64,000 nt of DNA, taken from assembly GCF_004153445.1 (NCBI RefSeq), contig NZ_SDQC01000009.1, forward strand, positions 30,974 to 94,973, in the 5' to 3' direction. The notes under the pieces are model-generated. The model was not told the origin of the DNA. It saw nothing but the letters and a program-made list of their open reading frames with translations, and did not search any database. Positions within the stretch are counted from its first letter, which is position 1; every line of letters starts with the position of its first letter. Origin of the DNA: Allopusillimonas soli. Its GTDB lineage: Bacteria; Pseudomonadota; Gammaproteobacteria; Burkholderiales; Burkholderiaceae_B. Positions 29,189-37,743 of the stretch are shown piece by piece. The position numbers and the translations under genes are program-made.

Positions 29189-29983
29189 CTACTTCACGAA
29201 CAATTGACTGCGAAAATCTTCCCGCAACCGTTGCCGTATTTCCATAAAATGGACCCGCATGGCCCGCCTCGCCAGCACGACATCGTGCCGGGCTATGGCC
29301 TGTGCAATATCCATGTGTTCGTTTTCCGCGATATGCCAGATTTTTCTGGGCACGAAGTGATTCTCCAGCCGGCTGTAAAGTGCGCTCTCGTCGCGCAGCC
29401 GCCATACATCCCTTATCGTGGACGCTAGGGCGGCATTACCGCTTGCGTCGGCGATGGCCAGGTGAAAAAGAATATTGTGCGCGGCGGGAGAGTCGGCATC
29501 CTCCAGGCCGCGTGCCGCCTGCATGATGGCCTGCACTTGTTCGTCGCTGGCATGGCGCGCAGCCAGCGCGGCGCTTTCGGGCTCGAGCAGCAGGTGTACA
29601 TGCACCAGTTCGAAGGGTGTCATGTCGGCCGCTGGTGGCGCTGTCCGATCATACTCGCGCAACTCCTGGCGGTCGGGATCATCACGGCCAGACACGCGGG
29701 CGGCCGCCTTGCCGCGCGCGGCATTGCCGCCGGCGCTCTCGCGCCGGTCCTGACGCAGCACATAGACGCCTGAACCCACGCGTACTTCAACCAAACCCTC
29801 GATTTCCAGCGCGATCAGCGCCTCGCGCACGGAGGTGCGGCTGACATGCATGCTGCCCGCAAGCTCCCTCTCGGAAGGCAGCCGTGAGCCTTCGGGAAAA
29901 TCGCCCGCACGTATCCTGTCGGCGATCTGGCGCGAGATCATCCGATAGAGACGTGTCGTATTGACGGGTTCGAAGCGGCTCAC
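29189..29983 (-). CDS. GntR family (FadR subfamily) transcriptional regulator
   Basis: A 264-residue regulator starting at GTG. The N-terminal winged helix is IADRIRAGDFPEGSRLPSERELAGSMHVSRTSVREALIALEIEGLVEVRVGSGVYV; the C-terminal FCD-type helical domain contains the usual metal-binding histidines (FHLAIADASGN, NEHMDIAQAIARHD). A low-complexity linker lies between (about residues 78-118). It is upstream of the deacetylase-polyamine transporter genes on the same strand and a matching operator lies in its own promoter, so it probably controls the whole group. Confidence 0.92.
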   Translation of the reverse strand: MSRFEPVNTTRLYRMISRQIADRIRAGDFPEGSRLPSERELAGSMHVSRTSVREALIALEIEGLVEVRVGSGVYVLRQDRRESAGGNAARGKAAARVSGRDDPDRQELREYDRTAPPAADMTPFELVHVHLLLEPESAALAARHASDEQVQAIMQAARGLEDADSPAAHNILFHLAIADASGNAALASTIRDVWRLRDESALYSRLENHFVPRKIWHIAENEHMDIAQAIARHDVVLARRAMRVHFMEIRQRLREDFRSQLFVK

Positions 29984-30028
29984 GATCTGTTTTGCCCCGG
30001 TAATCAGTCTGGTGGCTGGGCCAATTTC

Positions 30029-30046
30029 GGTCCAGTGGTTGGACCA
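30029..30046. promoter_or_regulatory. Candidate GntR/FadR-type operator
   Basis: TGGTTGGACCA (30036-30046) matches the FadR-subfamily consensus TGGTnnnACCA exactly. An overlapping perfect repeat GGTCCA-N5-TGGACC covers 30029-30045. The site is 46 bases upstream of the GntR start codon. Confidence 0.65.
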
Positions 30047-30172
30047 ATATTAGGCCGGAACCCAAGGTCGGGCAAGGAGGGCACGAGAATTTAGGGATAA
30101 ATACCTAGAGTCGTCGCGTGAAGCGCGATGTGTTAGGCTGACATCTGGTCGTTATTCTGGATACGTCACGCC

Positions 30173-30370
30173 ATGAAACCTTTGAGCCTGCATGCCCGCC
30201 AGATGAATCAGCGGCGTGTGACAGCCTTTTATCTGTCGCCAGAGCGGCCTGCGCCCGATGATGGCCAGTCCGACATGAAGCACTTTCGTCCGCACGAAGA
30301 CCGTCCGCGCTCGCTGCGTGAAATGTTCAGCGACGAAGAGATTGACGGCGACGAGGAAACGGGCGTCTAG
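30173..30370 (+). CDS. Small hypothetical hydrophilic protein
   Basis: A 65-residue reading frame with a basic first half and an acidic end (REMFSDEEIDGDEETGV). No Shine-Dalgarno or promoter is obvious and no family is recognised. The composition looks more like a real protein than a chance frame because the acidic tail stops cleanly, but support is weak. Confidence 0.35.
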   Translation: MKPLSLHARQMNQRRVTAFYLSPERPAPDDGQSDMKHFRPHEDRPRSLREMFSDEEIDGDEETGV

Positions 30371-30499
30371 CCCTAACAGCGCATGGATGCGCCCGCTGCC
30401 TGAGCCCATCCTACACGCTGTTCGTGCCCTGCTGTCGCTCTTGATCCGTGCCCGCCGGAATTCGGCAGGGATAGGGTTGGACCATATCCCGAAGGCGGT

Positions 30500-31237
30500 T
30501 TAGCCCCCGACAAGAACGGGCTTTTCACGATAAAGGGCGGGAAACATGCGCTCAAGGCTCTCGACCTTGGGCAGATCGTTGACGGCAATATACAGACTGT
30601 CAGGATGATGTGTCAGATAATCCTGATGATAGCTTTCAGCCGGGTAGAAGGCCTTGAGCGATTCGATGGTGGTGGCCAATGGGCGGCCGTACGCATCGGC
30701 GTCGTTCAACTGTTTGATATACGCGGCGGCCACTTTTTCCTGCACATCGCTGGCGGCGAAAACCGTTGACCGATACTGACTGCCGACGTCAGGCCCTTGA
30801 CGATTGCGCTGGGTGGGGTCATGGGCGACGGAAAAATAAACCTGCAACAGCTTCCCATAACTGACGACTGAAGGGTCGTACGTGACCTTGACGGACTCGG
30901 CGTGCCCGGTGATGCCTGTGCTGACGGTTTCGTAATTTGCGTTGGATGCGTTGCCGCCCGCATATCCCGACACAGCTTGGGTTACGCCTTTGACGTGCTG
31001 AAACACACCCTGAACGCCCCAGAAGCAGCCTCCCGCAAATACGGCTGTTTCCGTATGGGCCCCCGCGGATTGCTCGTCGATGGCAGGCGCCGGAATCTTG
31101 ACTGCCTTCTCTCCCGCCGCTGCGGGATGATCGACAAAAAACACGGCCGCCCCCGCAAGCAGGGCCATCCCGGCCACCCAGGCGACAGCATGCCTTGCCT
31201 GTGCGCCAGCCAACGTATTCTTTCCATTCTGTGCCAT
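30500..31237 (-). CDS. msrA: Exported peptide methionine sulfoxide reductase MsrA
   Basis: MsrA reduces the S-epimer of methionine sulfoxide. The first ~42 residues form a signal or membrane anchor (HAVAWVAGMALLAGAAVFFVDHPAAAG), so the enzyme acts outside the cytoplasm. The catalytic motif GGCFWGVQG places the active Cys at residue 71; no second cysteine exists in the mature domain, so regeneration must come from an external reductant, most likely the DipZ-type protein encoded nearby. GAGGAG precedes the ATG. It is divergent from the two-component genes. Confidence 0.93.
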   Translation of the reverse strand: MAQNGKNTLAGAQARHAVAWVAGMALLAGAAVFFVDHPAAAGEKAVKIPAPAIDEQSAGAHTETAVFAGGCFWGVQGVFQHVKGVTQAVSGYAGGNASNANYETVSTGITGHAESVKVTYDPSVVSYGKLLQVYFSVAHDPTQRNRQGPDVGSQYRSTVFAASDVQEKVAAAYIKQLNDADAYGRPLATTIESLKAFYPAESYHQDYLTHHPDSLYIAVNDLPKVESLERMFPALYREKPVLVGG

Positions 31238-31317
31238 GGTGAACTCCTCGCATTGTTAGCGCCCCGAGTAGGCCGTCGGCGGCGATTGGAAATATTGTGG
31301 CGTGCATGCCTTGTCGA

Positions 31318-31344
31318 AGTCCTCACGCAAACTTAAATTAATTG
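31318..31344. promoter_or_regulatory. Msr motif copy 1, upstream of msrA and the response regulator
   Basis: AAGTCCTCACG followed by an A/T stretch with TTAAA. The same 11 bases and a near-identical continuation occur at 36078-36104 upstream of msrB. Shared placement before both msr genes suggests binding by the response regulator encoded next to it; this is inference. Confidence 0.55.
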
Positions 31345-31402
31345 TGATAACTGCATGGGCGATAATCAGTCAGAATATCAACTTGCGTTTCCGGGAAGGG
31401 GC

Positions 31403-32122
31403 ATGGGTACAGGTAAACATATCCTGATCGTGGAGGATGACGTGCATATTGCAGAACTGCTGCAACTGCATCTGCGCGATGAGGGCTATACGGTGACGCA
31501 TGCGGCCGATGGCGATGAAGGACTGCGGCTGCTCGATCAAGGCTCCTGGGACGCGCTGGTTCTGGATCTCATGCTGCCTGGCGTGGATGGTCTGGAACTC
31601 TGCAAGCGGGCTCGGATGCTGGGGCGTTATATACCCATCATCATCACCAGTGCGCGGTCAAGTGAAGTCCATCGCATACTCGGTCTTGAGTTGGGTGCCG
31701 ATGATTACCTGGCCAAACCTTTCTCCGTGCTGGAACTGGTGGCTCGCATACGGGCGTTGCTGCGCCGCACCGAGGCGCTGTTGAAGGATTCCAGAGCCCA
31801 GGCTGGCGAACTGACGCTGGGCGACCTGACACTCGATCCTGTATCGCGCACTGTCACGCTGTCGGGACGGCACATCGAGCTCACGCCAAGGGAGTTCGAT
31901 CTGCTGTATTTCTTTGCCCGTCATCCCGAACGCGTGTTCTCTCGCCTGGAACTGCTCAATGATGTGTGGGGCTATAGGCATGAGGGCTACGAGCACACCG
32001 TCAATACACATATAAACCGCTTGCGCTCCAAGCTGGAGCTGGATCCCTCGTCGCCACGCCACATCGTGACGGTGTGGGGGCGCGGCTATAAGTTCGCGCG
32101 TCCGGAGACTGGAAGCTCGTGA
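31403..32122 (+). CDS. OmpR/PhoB-family response regulator
   Basis: A 239-residue DNA-binding response regulator. The receiver domain has the acidic pair EDD at residues 11-13, phospho-acceptor Asp55 in LVLDLMLPG, the switch Thr/Ser in IITSARS and Lys in AKPFS. The C-terminal winged helix (LTPREFDLLYFFARHPERVFSRLELLNDVWGYRHEGYEHTVNTHINRLRSKLE) is of the OmpR type. ATG at 31403 follows GGGAAGGGG and is preferred over an upstream ATG at 31355. The kinase gene overlaps its stop. Confidence 0.94.
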   Translation: MGTGKHILIVEDDVHIAELLQLHLRDEGYTVTHAADGDEGLRLLDQGSWDALVLDLMLPGVDGLELCKRARMLGRYIPIIITSARSSEVHRILGLELGADDYLAKPFSVLELVARIRALLRRTEALLKDSRAQAGELTLGDLTLDPVSRTVTLSGRHIELTPREFDLLYFFARHPERVFSRLELLNDVWGYRHEGYEHTVNTHINRLRSKLELDPSSPRHIVTVWGRGYKFARPETGSS

Positions 32123-33591
32123 TGCGCCTCACGCTTACCCAGCGGCTGTCGCTTGTTTTTGTGGCGCTGTTGCTTGCCTGCAGTGCCGTATCGGCTTGGC
32201 TGCAGATCCGCGCCAGCATGCGCCACGAGCAAGTGGTGGTGCAGCGTGTTTCTTTCGGTCTGGCGGATCACATTGCAGGCAGGGCGCAACTGATGGATGC
32301 GAGCGGATGGCGGCCCGACGCCGTTCGTACGCTGTTTAGCCAGCTCATGGCAGTCAACCCTTCGGTGGAGCTTTATCTTCTGGATAATCAAGGAAGAATA
32401 GTGGGCGATGCGGCCCCGTCCGGGCATCTCAAACGCCGTCAGATTGATCTCGAGCCGATAAGGCGGTTCTTGTCCGGTGCACGTTTGCCCATTCTGGGCG
32501 ACGATCCCCGCAGCACGGCTGCACGCAAGGTATTCAGCGTTGCGCCGGTGCGGGTTGATGGGCGCAATGCGGGGTATGTCTACGTTGTGCTGCAGGGCGA
32601 AACGCATGATACAGCGGTTGAGAGTCGTGTGATGGATGGTGTGCTGGCCCCTTCGCTGTTGACACTGGGACTGGTGGGCCTGCTGGCGCTGGTCATGGGC
32701 TTGCTTGCCTTTCGCTTGATAACGCGACCCTTGCGGGCCCTGACGCAGGCAGTGCGCCAGTTCGATGCCAATGGGGAAAAAGCCGCCGCGCTGGCGGACA
32801 CGGACGCGGATCACCCACCTGCGGACGAAATATCCATACTGCGTGAGGCCTTTGCGCAGATGGGCCGGCGCATTGCCGAGCAGTGGCAGGCGCTCGCACG
32901 CCAGGATCAGCAGCGGCGGGATCTCATGGCCAGCATATCGCACGACCTGCGCACGCCGCTGACGTCGCTGCATGGATATCTGGAGACGCTTAGGATCAAA
33001 GACCACATGCTGGGCACGCAGGAACGGCACCGCTACCTGGATATTGCCATTGCTCAGAGCGCCAAGGTGGGCCACCTGGCCCAGGAGCTCTTCGAGCTGG
33101 CCAGGCTGGAGTCCGGGCTGGTGCGGCCCGAACTGGAAATATTCTCGCTGGCGGAACTGGCACAGGATGTCACGCAGAAATACGCGCTTGCCGCGCAGGC
33201 GCGCGGGCAGGCGATGAGTGTGGATATGACGCCGCTGCCTCCGGTCCGCGCCGACCTGGCGATGGTGGAACGCGTACTGACCAACTTGCTGGACAATGCG
33301 ATACGTCACAATCCTTCCGGCACGCGCATCCAGCTGCGCCTGAGGGCTGTGGACAACACCCGCGTCGAGGTCGATGTCATGGATGATGGCCCGCCGTTGC
33401 CGGAGGCGGTACGCAACACGCTGTTCGAATATGCGCCGCAGAAATCGGGGGGCGGCAGCGGCGGGCTTGGTCTGATTGTGGTGCAGCGCCTGCTGATGCT
33501 GCAGGGCGAAAAAATAAGCCTGGTGGAGCAGCGCGGCCAAACCATTTTCCGCTTCTACCTGCCCATGGCCAAGAAAGGGGCGCAAGCCTGA
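32122..33591 (+). CDS. Sensor histidine kinase
   Basis: A membrane kinase of about 489 residues that partners the preceding regulator; its ATG overlaps the regulator's TGA stop. Two hydrophobic segments (about residues 11-28 and 180-200) bracket a ~150-residue periplasmic sensor, followed by HAMP, the HisKA motif MASISHDLRTPLTSLHGYLE (His274) and a HATPase domain with NLLDNAIRHNPSG and a modified glycine-rich end (GGGSGGLGLIVVQRLL). The flanking periplasmic methionine-sulfoxide repair genes suggest it senses oxidative or hypochlorous stress outside the inner membrane. Confidence 0.93.
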   Translation: MRLTLTQRLSLVFVALLLACSAVSAWLQIRASMRHEQVVVQRVSFGLADHIAGRAQLMDASGWRPDAVRTLFSQLMAVNPSVELYLLDNQGRIVGDAAPSGHLKRRQIDLEPIRRFLSGARLPILGDDPRSTAARKVFSVAPVRVDGRNAGYVYVVLQGETHDTAVESRVMDGVLAPSLLTLGLVGLLALVMGLLAFRLITRPLRALTQAVRQFDANGEKAAALADTDADHPPADEISILREAFAQMGRRIAEQWQALARQDQQRRDLMASISHDLRTPLTSLHGYLETLRIKDHMLGTQERHRYLDIAIAQSAKVGHLAQELFELARLESGLVRPELEIFSLAELAQDVTQKYALAAQARGQAMSVDMTPLPPVRADLAMVERVLTNLLDNAIRHNPSGTRIQLRLRAVDNTRVEVDVMDDGPPLPEAVRNTLFEYAPQKSGGGSGGLGLIVVQRLLMLQGEKISLVEQRGQTIFRFYLPMAKKGAQA

Positions 33592-33655
33592 TCTGCGCAG
33601 CCTGAAGGCCCCTCTTTTAATATATTCTCCATCCGGTTTCGGCTGACGCGGGTTA

Positions 33656-35512
33656 TCAGCCGAATGTGAAGGCATAGGCGGATACGCCGGGGGCGGAAAA
33701 CTCGATGCTAAAGAGATGTTCAGCGGCATCACCTGGCATGCGAACCAACTGATACAGCCGTTGATCGGTGACGGTGCCTGAACCATCTGGCGCAAGGTCG
33801 ACGCCGTGCGCGTCCCCTGGTGCCTCGCCGTCTACCGTGACTGTGAATGGTATGGGCTTGCCGCCAGGGCCAGGCCCCAGAACAAGATGAAGGTCGCGGG
33901 CACGAAATCGGAACGATATGCGTCCATTCGCCGCGTCAAGCGTGGCCCGCTCGGCGCCTATTGTCCAGGCGCCGGCCAGCCCCCATTGATTCAGGCTCAA
34001 CTGCTTGGGAATGCGATAGTCGGCAGACTGGTCGCGCGACACCGGTCCCGAAGCGAACTGTTGCGCCCGCGCATAGCCGAGGTAGGTTTCGGGGGAGCCC
34101 ACCTGAGGCAGGTTGCCTGCCGCTTCCACACCCGAGCCGTGGACTTGCGCCATGGCGCTGTCGACAGAGGCACCGGCCTCGCGCAGCAATTGCTGGATCA
34201 CTTGCTCGGATTTTTCGTAATTGCCTTCGCCGAAGTGATGATAGCGCACGCGGCCTTGCGCATCGATAAAATAGTGCGCCGGCCAATACTGGTTGTTGAA
34301 TGCCCGCCAGATGGCATAGTTATTGTCGATAGCCACAGGATAGGTGATGCCCAGGCGTTTCATCGCGCTTTTAACATTGTCCACATCGCGCTCGAAGGCA
34401 AATTCCGGTGCATGCACGCCAATGATCACCAGCCCCTGCTTGCTGTATTTCTCATTCCACGCCTTGATGTACGGCAGTGTGCGCAGGCAATTGATGCATG
34501 AGTAGGTCCAGAAATCGATGAGCACCACCTTGCCGCGTAGCGACGATACGGACAGGGGAGGGCTGTTCAGCCATTGCAGTGCGCCGTCCAGCGAAGGCAG
34601 GCTGCCTTCCACAGGCAGGTGCAAAACGGTGGTGTCGTGGGTCGCCGCCATGGCCATCGCGCCTGATTGCGGTGTCATGGTCATGGCGCTCTGCTGGTTC
34701 GACATGCGCATCATCGCATCCGGTGCCGCAGCGATGTCCGCGCTGCCTTCGTTCGTTGCCGAACTGGAGCTTGCGCGCCGCATTGCGGCAGGATGCCCCA
34801 GGCTGTCCACCAGCGATTGCTCCAACTTGCCTGTGGATGCCACCGACACCTGCGCCAGCAATCCGGTATCCAGACCCAGTGCGATTGCCGCTACGCCTGC
34901 CAGCATCAGACCGCCGAGTCCCCGGCGCAGCCATTCGCCCGTGCCCAGGGATCGTTTCATGGCGGTGAAGACCTTGCCACCCACCAATAAAGCAAGCGCC
35001 AGCGATGTCGCCGCACCAGCCGCGTATGCCAGCAGGAGTACCGTTGTCTTCAAGCTGGGACCATTGAGCGCCGCGCCGGTCAGCACCAGGCCCAGTATTG
35101 GCCCCGCGCATGGCGCCCAAAGCAGGCCGGTGGCGATGCCAAGCAGGAAGGACATGCGTCCGCTGCGCTCGCCATCCTTTTGGGCCACTTGCGTGAGTCG
35201 GTTTCCTGCGCTTACAAAAGGCCTTGCCATGCGATCCGCAAAGCGGGGCAGCAGCAGTGCGAGCGCAAAAACAGCAATCAGCGCCATGGCCAGCCATCGG
35301 CCATATTGGTTTGCCGCAACCACCCAACCGCCGCCCACGACCGCCAAGGTGGCGACCAGGGAAAACATGAGCACCATGCCCGCAAGCAGCGGTAGCGCTC
35401 CGCGTCTGAACGATAGTCCTGCGGTGGAGAAAACGAAGGGCAGCACTGGAAGGATGCAAGGGCTTAGAATCGTAAGCGCGCCGCCCAGATAGGCAAGGAT
35501 AATCAGTAACAA
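33656..35512 (-). CDS. DipZ-type protein: CcdA electron transporter fused to TlpA thioredoxin
   Basis: The fusion carries reducing power across the inner membrane and to periplasmic targets. An N-terminal CcdA-like part has the redox cysteines in LSPCILPVLP and LWAPCAGPILG; a central thioredoxin/TlpA domain has DFWTYSCINCLRTLP (Cys339 and Cys342); a C-terminal beta-rich domain typical of DipZ follows. A TTG start at 35512 is chosen because CAGGAG lies seven bases upstream and gives the family N-terminus LLIILAYLGGALTILSPC. The gene is 26 bases after msrB, so it likely reduces MsrB and MsrA. Confidence 0.9.
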   Translation of the reverse strand: MLLIILAYLGGALTILSPCILPVLPFVFSTAGLSFRRGALPLLAGMVLMFSLVATLAVVGGGWVVAANQYGRWLAMALIAVFALALLLPRFADRMARPFVSAGNRLTQVAQKDGERSGRMSFLLGIATGLLWAPCAGPILGLVLTGAALNGPSLKTTVLLLAYAAGAATSLALALLVGGKVFTAMKRSLGTGEWLRRGLGGLMLAGVAAIALGLDTGLLAQVSVASTGKLEQSLVDSLGHPAAMRRASSSSATNEGSADIAAAPDAMMRMSNQQSAMTMTPQSGAMAMAATHDTTVLHLPVEGSLPSLDGALQWLNSPPLSVSSLRGKVVLIDFWTYSCINCLRTLPYIKAWNEKYSKQGLVIIGVHAPEFAFERDVDNVKSAMKRLGITYPVAIDNNYAIWRAFNNQYWPAHYFIDAQGRVRYHHFGEGNYEKSEQVIQQLLREAGASVDSAMAQVHGSGVEAAGNLPQVGSPETYLGYARAQQFASGPVSRDQSADYRIPKQLSLNQWGLAGAWTIGAERATLDAANGRISFRFRARDLHLVLGPGPGGKPIPFTVTVDGEAPGDAHGVDLAPDGSGTVTDQRLYQLVRMPGDAAEHLFSIEFSAPGVSAYAFTFG

Positions 35513-35538
35513 GGCAGTCTCCTGGAGCGCAGTTGTCT

Positions 35539-36021
35539 TCAGGCCGGCTTTGGCGTGAATGTCAGGGACAAGCCATTCATGCAGTAGCGCAGGCCGGTCG
35601 GTTTTGGTCCGTCTTCGAATACATGGCCCAGATGGCCCCCGCATCGGCTGCAATGCACTTCGGTACGCAGCATGCCCAGCGAGGCATCCGCGCTTACCTC
35701 GACCGCATCCGGCAGAGGCTGCCAGAAGCTCGGCCATCCGGTATGGCTTTCGAATTTCGTTTCCGAAGAGAACAGAGGCAAGCCGCAGCCTGCGCAGTCA
35801 AATTGGCCGCGCCGATGCTCGTTGTTGAGCGGGCTACTGTAGGGCCGCTCCGTGCCTGCCTCGCGAAGAATATGGTATTGAGCGGGTGTAAGCCGCTTAT
35901 GCCATTCGGCATTGCTCAGATTGACGGCGAATGCCTGCCGTGTTCCGGCGCGCGTGACTAGTCCCGCGGACAGCAGGCCCAGGCCCGCAGCGATACCAAG
36001 AAATTGACGGCGCGTTGCCAT
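35539..36021 (-). CDS. msrB: Tat-exported peptide methionine (R)-S-oxide reductase MsrB
   Basis: MsrB reduces the R-epimer of methionine sulfoxide. A twin-arginine signal (MATRRQFLGIAAGLGLLSAG) directs the 160-residue protein to the periplasm. Zinc is held by FDCAGCGLPL and VHCSRCGGHLGHVF; the catalytic cysteine is Cys147 in LRYCMNGLSLTF. It heads an operon with the DipZ gene. With msrA 5 kb away it covers both sulfoxide epimers, reproducing with separate genes what PilB of Neisseria does as one fusion. Confidence 0.94.
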   Translation of the reverse strand: MATRRQFLGIAAGLGLLSAGLVTRAGTRQAFAVNLSNAEWHKRLTPAQYHILREAGTERPYSSPLNNEHRRGQFDCAGCGLPLFSSETKFESHTGWPSFWQPLPDAVEVSADASLGMLRTEVHCSRCGGHLGHVFEDGPKPTGLRYCMNGLSLTFTPKPA

Positions 36022-36077
36022 GGTTTTTCTCCGGAATGAGTGAATGATGCTGCAGAGTACGGCCGGGGCGGTCGCAA

Positions 36078-36104
36078 AGTCCTCACGAAGATTTAAACAA
36101 TTCT
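36078..36104. promoter_or_regulatory. Msr motif copy 2, upstream of msrB
   Basis: AAGTCCTCACG followed by AAGATTTAAAC, 57 bases from the msrB start codon. It is the second copy of the motif found upstream of msrA, in the same orientation relative to the msr gene. Confidence 0.55.
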
Positions 36105-36209
36105 TGAAGTTTGCGTAGAAGGGCTGCGAAACACCGCAATTTGGCGGATATCGAATCGGATGCAGGTGCTGCAGAATGGAGAAGTCCGCGTTTCACAGGG
36201 AAAACCGTC

Positions 36210-37739
36210 ATGGCCTATTTTGTGCCGCCATTCTTTCCCGTCGTTTATGTGCGTGGCTATGCAATGACTTCGGCCGAGATCGCCGATACGGTGTCGACGC
36301 CATACATGGGCTTCAATCTGGGAGCAACCAAGGCCAGGCAGACCTGGGACGGAAAGGTCGTGCGCCAGGTATTCGAGTCGCCCGTTGTCCGACTGATGAA
36401 GGACTATGGGTATCGTGACATCTACGCCAACGGGACGGAAATAACCGGCCCGATTCCCGCGAGAAGCATTATCATCTATCGCTACTATGATACGGCGGAC
36501 AAGGATTTTGGCGACGGCAAGGCGCTTTCCATCCCCGAGGCGGCGCGCGGACTGAGGGCGCTCCTCTATCAGCTACGCGCGCAGATGTGCGGGGCTCAGG
36601 CCGATCTGCAGCGGCAGTTTAAGGTTCATCTTGTTGCCCATTCGATGGGTGGCCTGGTTGTTCGCGCTTTTCTGCAGAACGACGAAATCAGCACGCCCGA
36701 AGACCGAAACCTGGTAAGCAAGGTCTTTACCTATGCCACCCCTCACAATGGCATAGAAATGGCCGGCATCAATGTGCCGGCGGCATTTGGCCTATGGGAT
36801 ATGAACAATTTCAATCGTGGCAGGATGGCCGAATATCTGGATCTGCCGCGGGACGAGGGGCGGGTCGACACGCTGGGCGGGAAGTTCGATGCGCAGCGCT
36901 TCTTCTGCTTTGTGGGGACAAATCATCGTGATTATCCCGTGGCCGGCGGATTGGCGCGGGCGCTTGCTGGAGAAATGAGCGACGGGCTGGTCAAGATCGA
37001 GAATGCGACTGTAGCGGATTCGCCGCGAGCCTTTGCTTTTCGCTGTCATAGCGGCCCCTACGGGGTCGTGAATTCCGAAGAAGGCTATCAGAACCTTGTT
37101 CGATTTTTATTCGGCAATCTCAGGGTCGACGGCGTTCTGGAGGTGCAGGCATTGCCGCTTCCGCCGTCAGTCGAGAAAGCTCGCCGGCGCGGCAAATCGA
37201 TTCGCGCGTCTTACTATTTTGAGTGTTCGGTCTCTCCACGCGGTGCATTGGGCTATCGTTTGACGGAGCGGCGCCGCGACACATACAGCGCCATTCTGCG
37301 AGGCTATGACGAATTGCTGAATCTTGAGGACACCGATAGGGATGCGCCACGCTGGCCCATGCTGTTCTCTGCGTACCTGGATACCAGCAAGATTACTGTT
37401 GGACGCACGGTGGTCTTTGGTGTGGAATTGAAAGTGTCCACGACGGGCTACACAATAAACAACAAGCTTTGGCTGGATCAGCATGTCGAAGGGGAATATC
37501 TGTTTCGCGACACACTGACTTTCAAGGTCACACTGAAGCCCGGGGGCTTCAACCTGCGCTATTTGCGGACAGACGAAAGCTGGAGCGAAAAAAAAGGCAC
37601 GCTTGCCCAGTTTGGCCCCGATGCGTCTTTTTCGGTGCCGCTGGATTCAGGCAAGGGCTTCAAGGGTACGCTGGCGTTGACCGTACACAAGATTTCCCCG
37701 GCTGGTACTCCTGTGCACCATGAGCGGGAGTACGCATAG
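36210..37739 (+). CDS. Alpha/beta-hydrolase (lipase/esterase-like) with unknown C-terminal domain
   Basis: A 509-residue protein whose N-terminal ~270 residues form a lipase-like hydrolase: oxyanion-region start PFFPVVYVRGYAM, nucleophile elbow HLVAHSMGGLVVRAF (Ser within AHSMGG) and YATPHNGIEMAG. The C-terminal ~230 residues look beta-rich and are not recognised. No signal peptide is visible. ATG at 36210 follows AGGGAAA and is preferred to an upstream in-frame start at 36111. The substrate is unknown; effectors and phospholipases share this elbow, but nothing else supports that role. Confidence 0.75.
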   Translation: MAYFVPPFFPVVYVRGYAMTSAEIADTVSTPYMGFNLGATKARQTWDGKVVRQVFESPVVRLMKDYGYRDIYANGTEITGPIPARSIIIYRYYDTADKDFGDGKALSIPEAARGLRALLYQLRAQMCGAQADLQRQFKVHLVAHSMGGLVVRAFLQNDEISTPEDRNLVSKVFTYATPHNGIEMAGINVPAAFGLWDMNNFNRGRMAEYLDLPRDEGRVDTLGGKFDAQRFFCFVGTNHRDYPVAGGLARALAGEMSDGLVKIENATVADSPRAFAFRCHSGPYGVVNSEEGYQNLVRFLFGNLRVDGVLEVQALPLPPSVEKARRRGKSIRASYYFECSVSPRGALGYRLTERRRDTYSAILRGYDELLNLEDTDRDAPRWPMLFSAYLDTSKITVGRTVVFGVELKVSTTGYTINNKLWLDQHVEGEYLFRDTLTFKVTLKPGGFNLRYLRTDESWSEKKGTLAQFGPDASFSVPLDSGKGFKGTLALTVHKISPAGTPVHHEREYA

Positions 37740-37743
37740 TGCA

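Noticed and set aside
32086..33795. 569-codon minus-strand frame opposite the histidine kinase
   Set aside because: Antisense to a kinase with all domains in order; no start context or recognisable domain.
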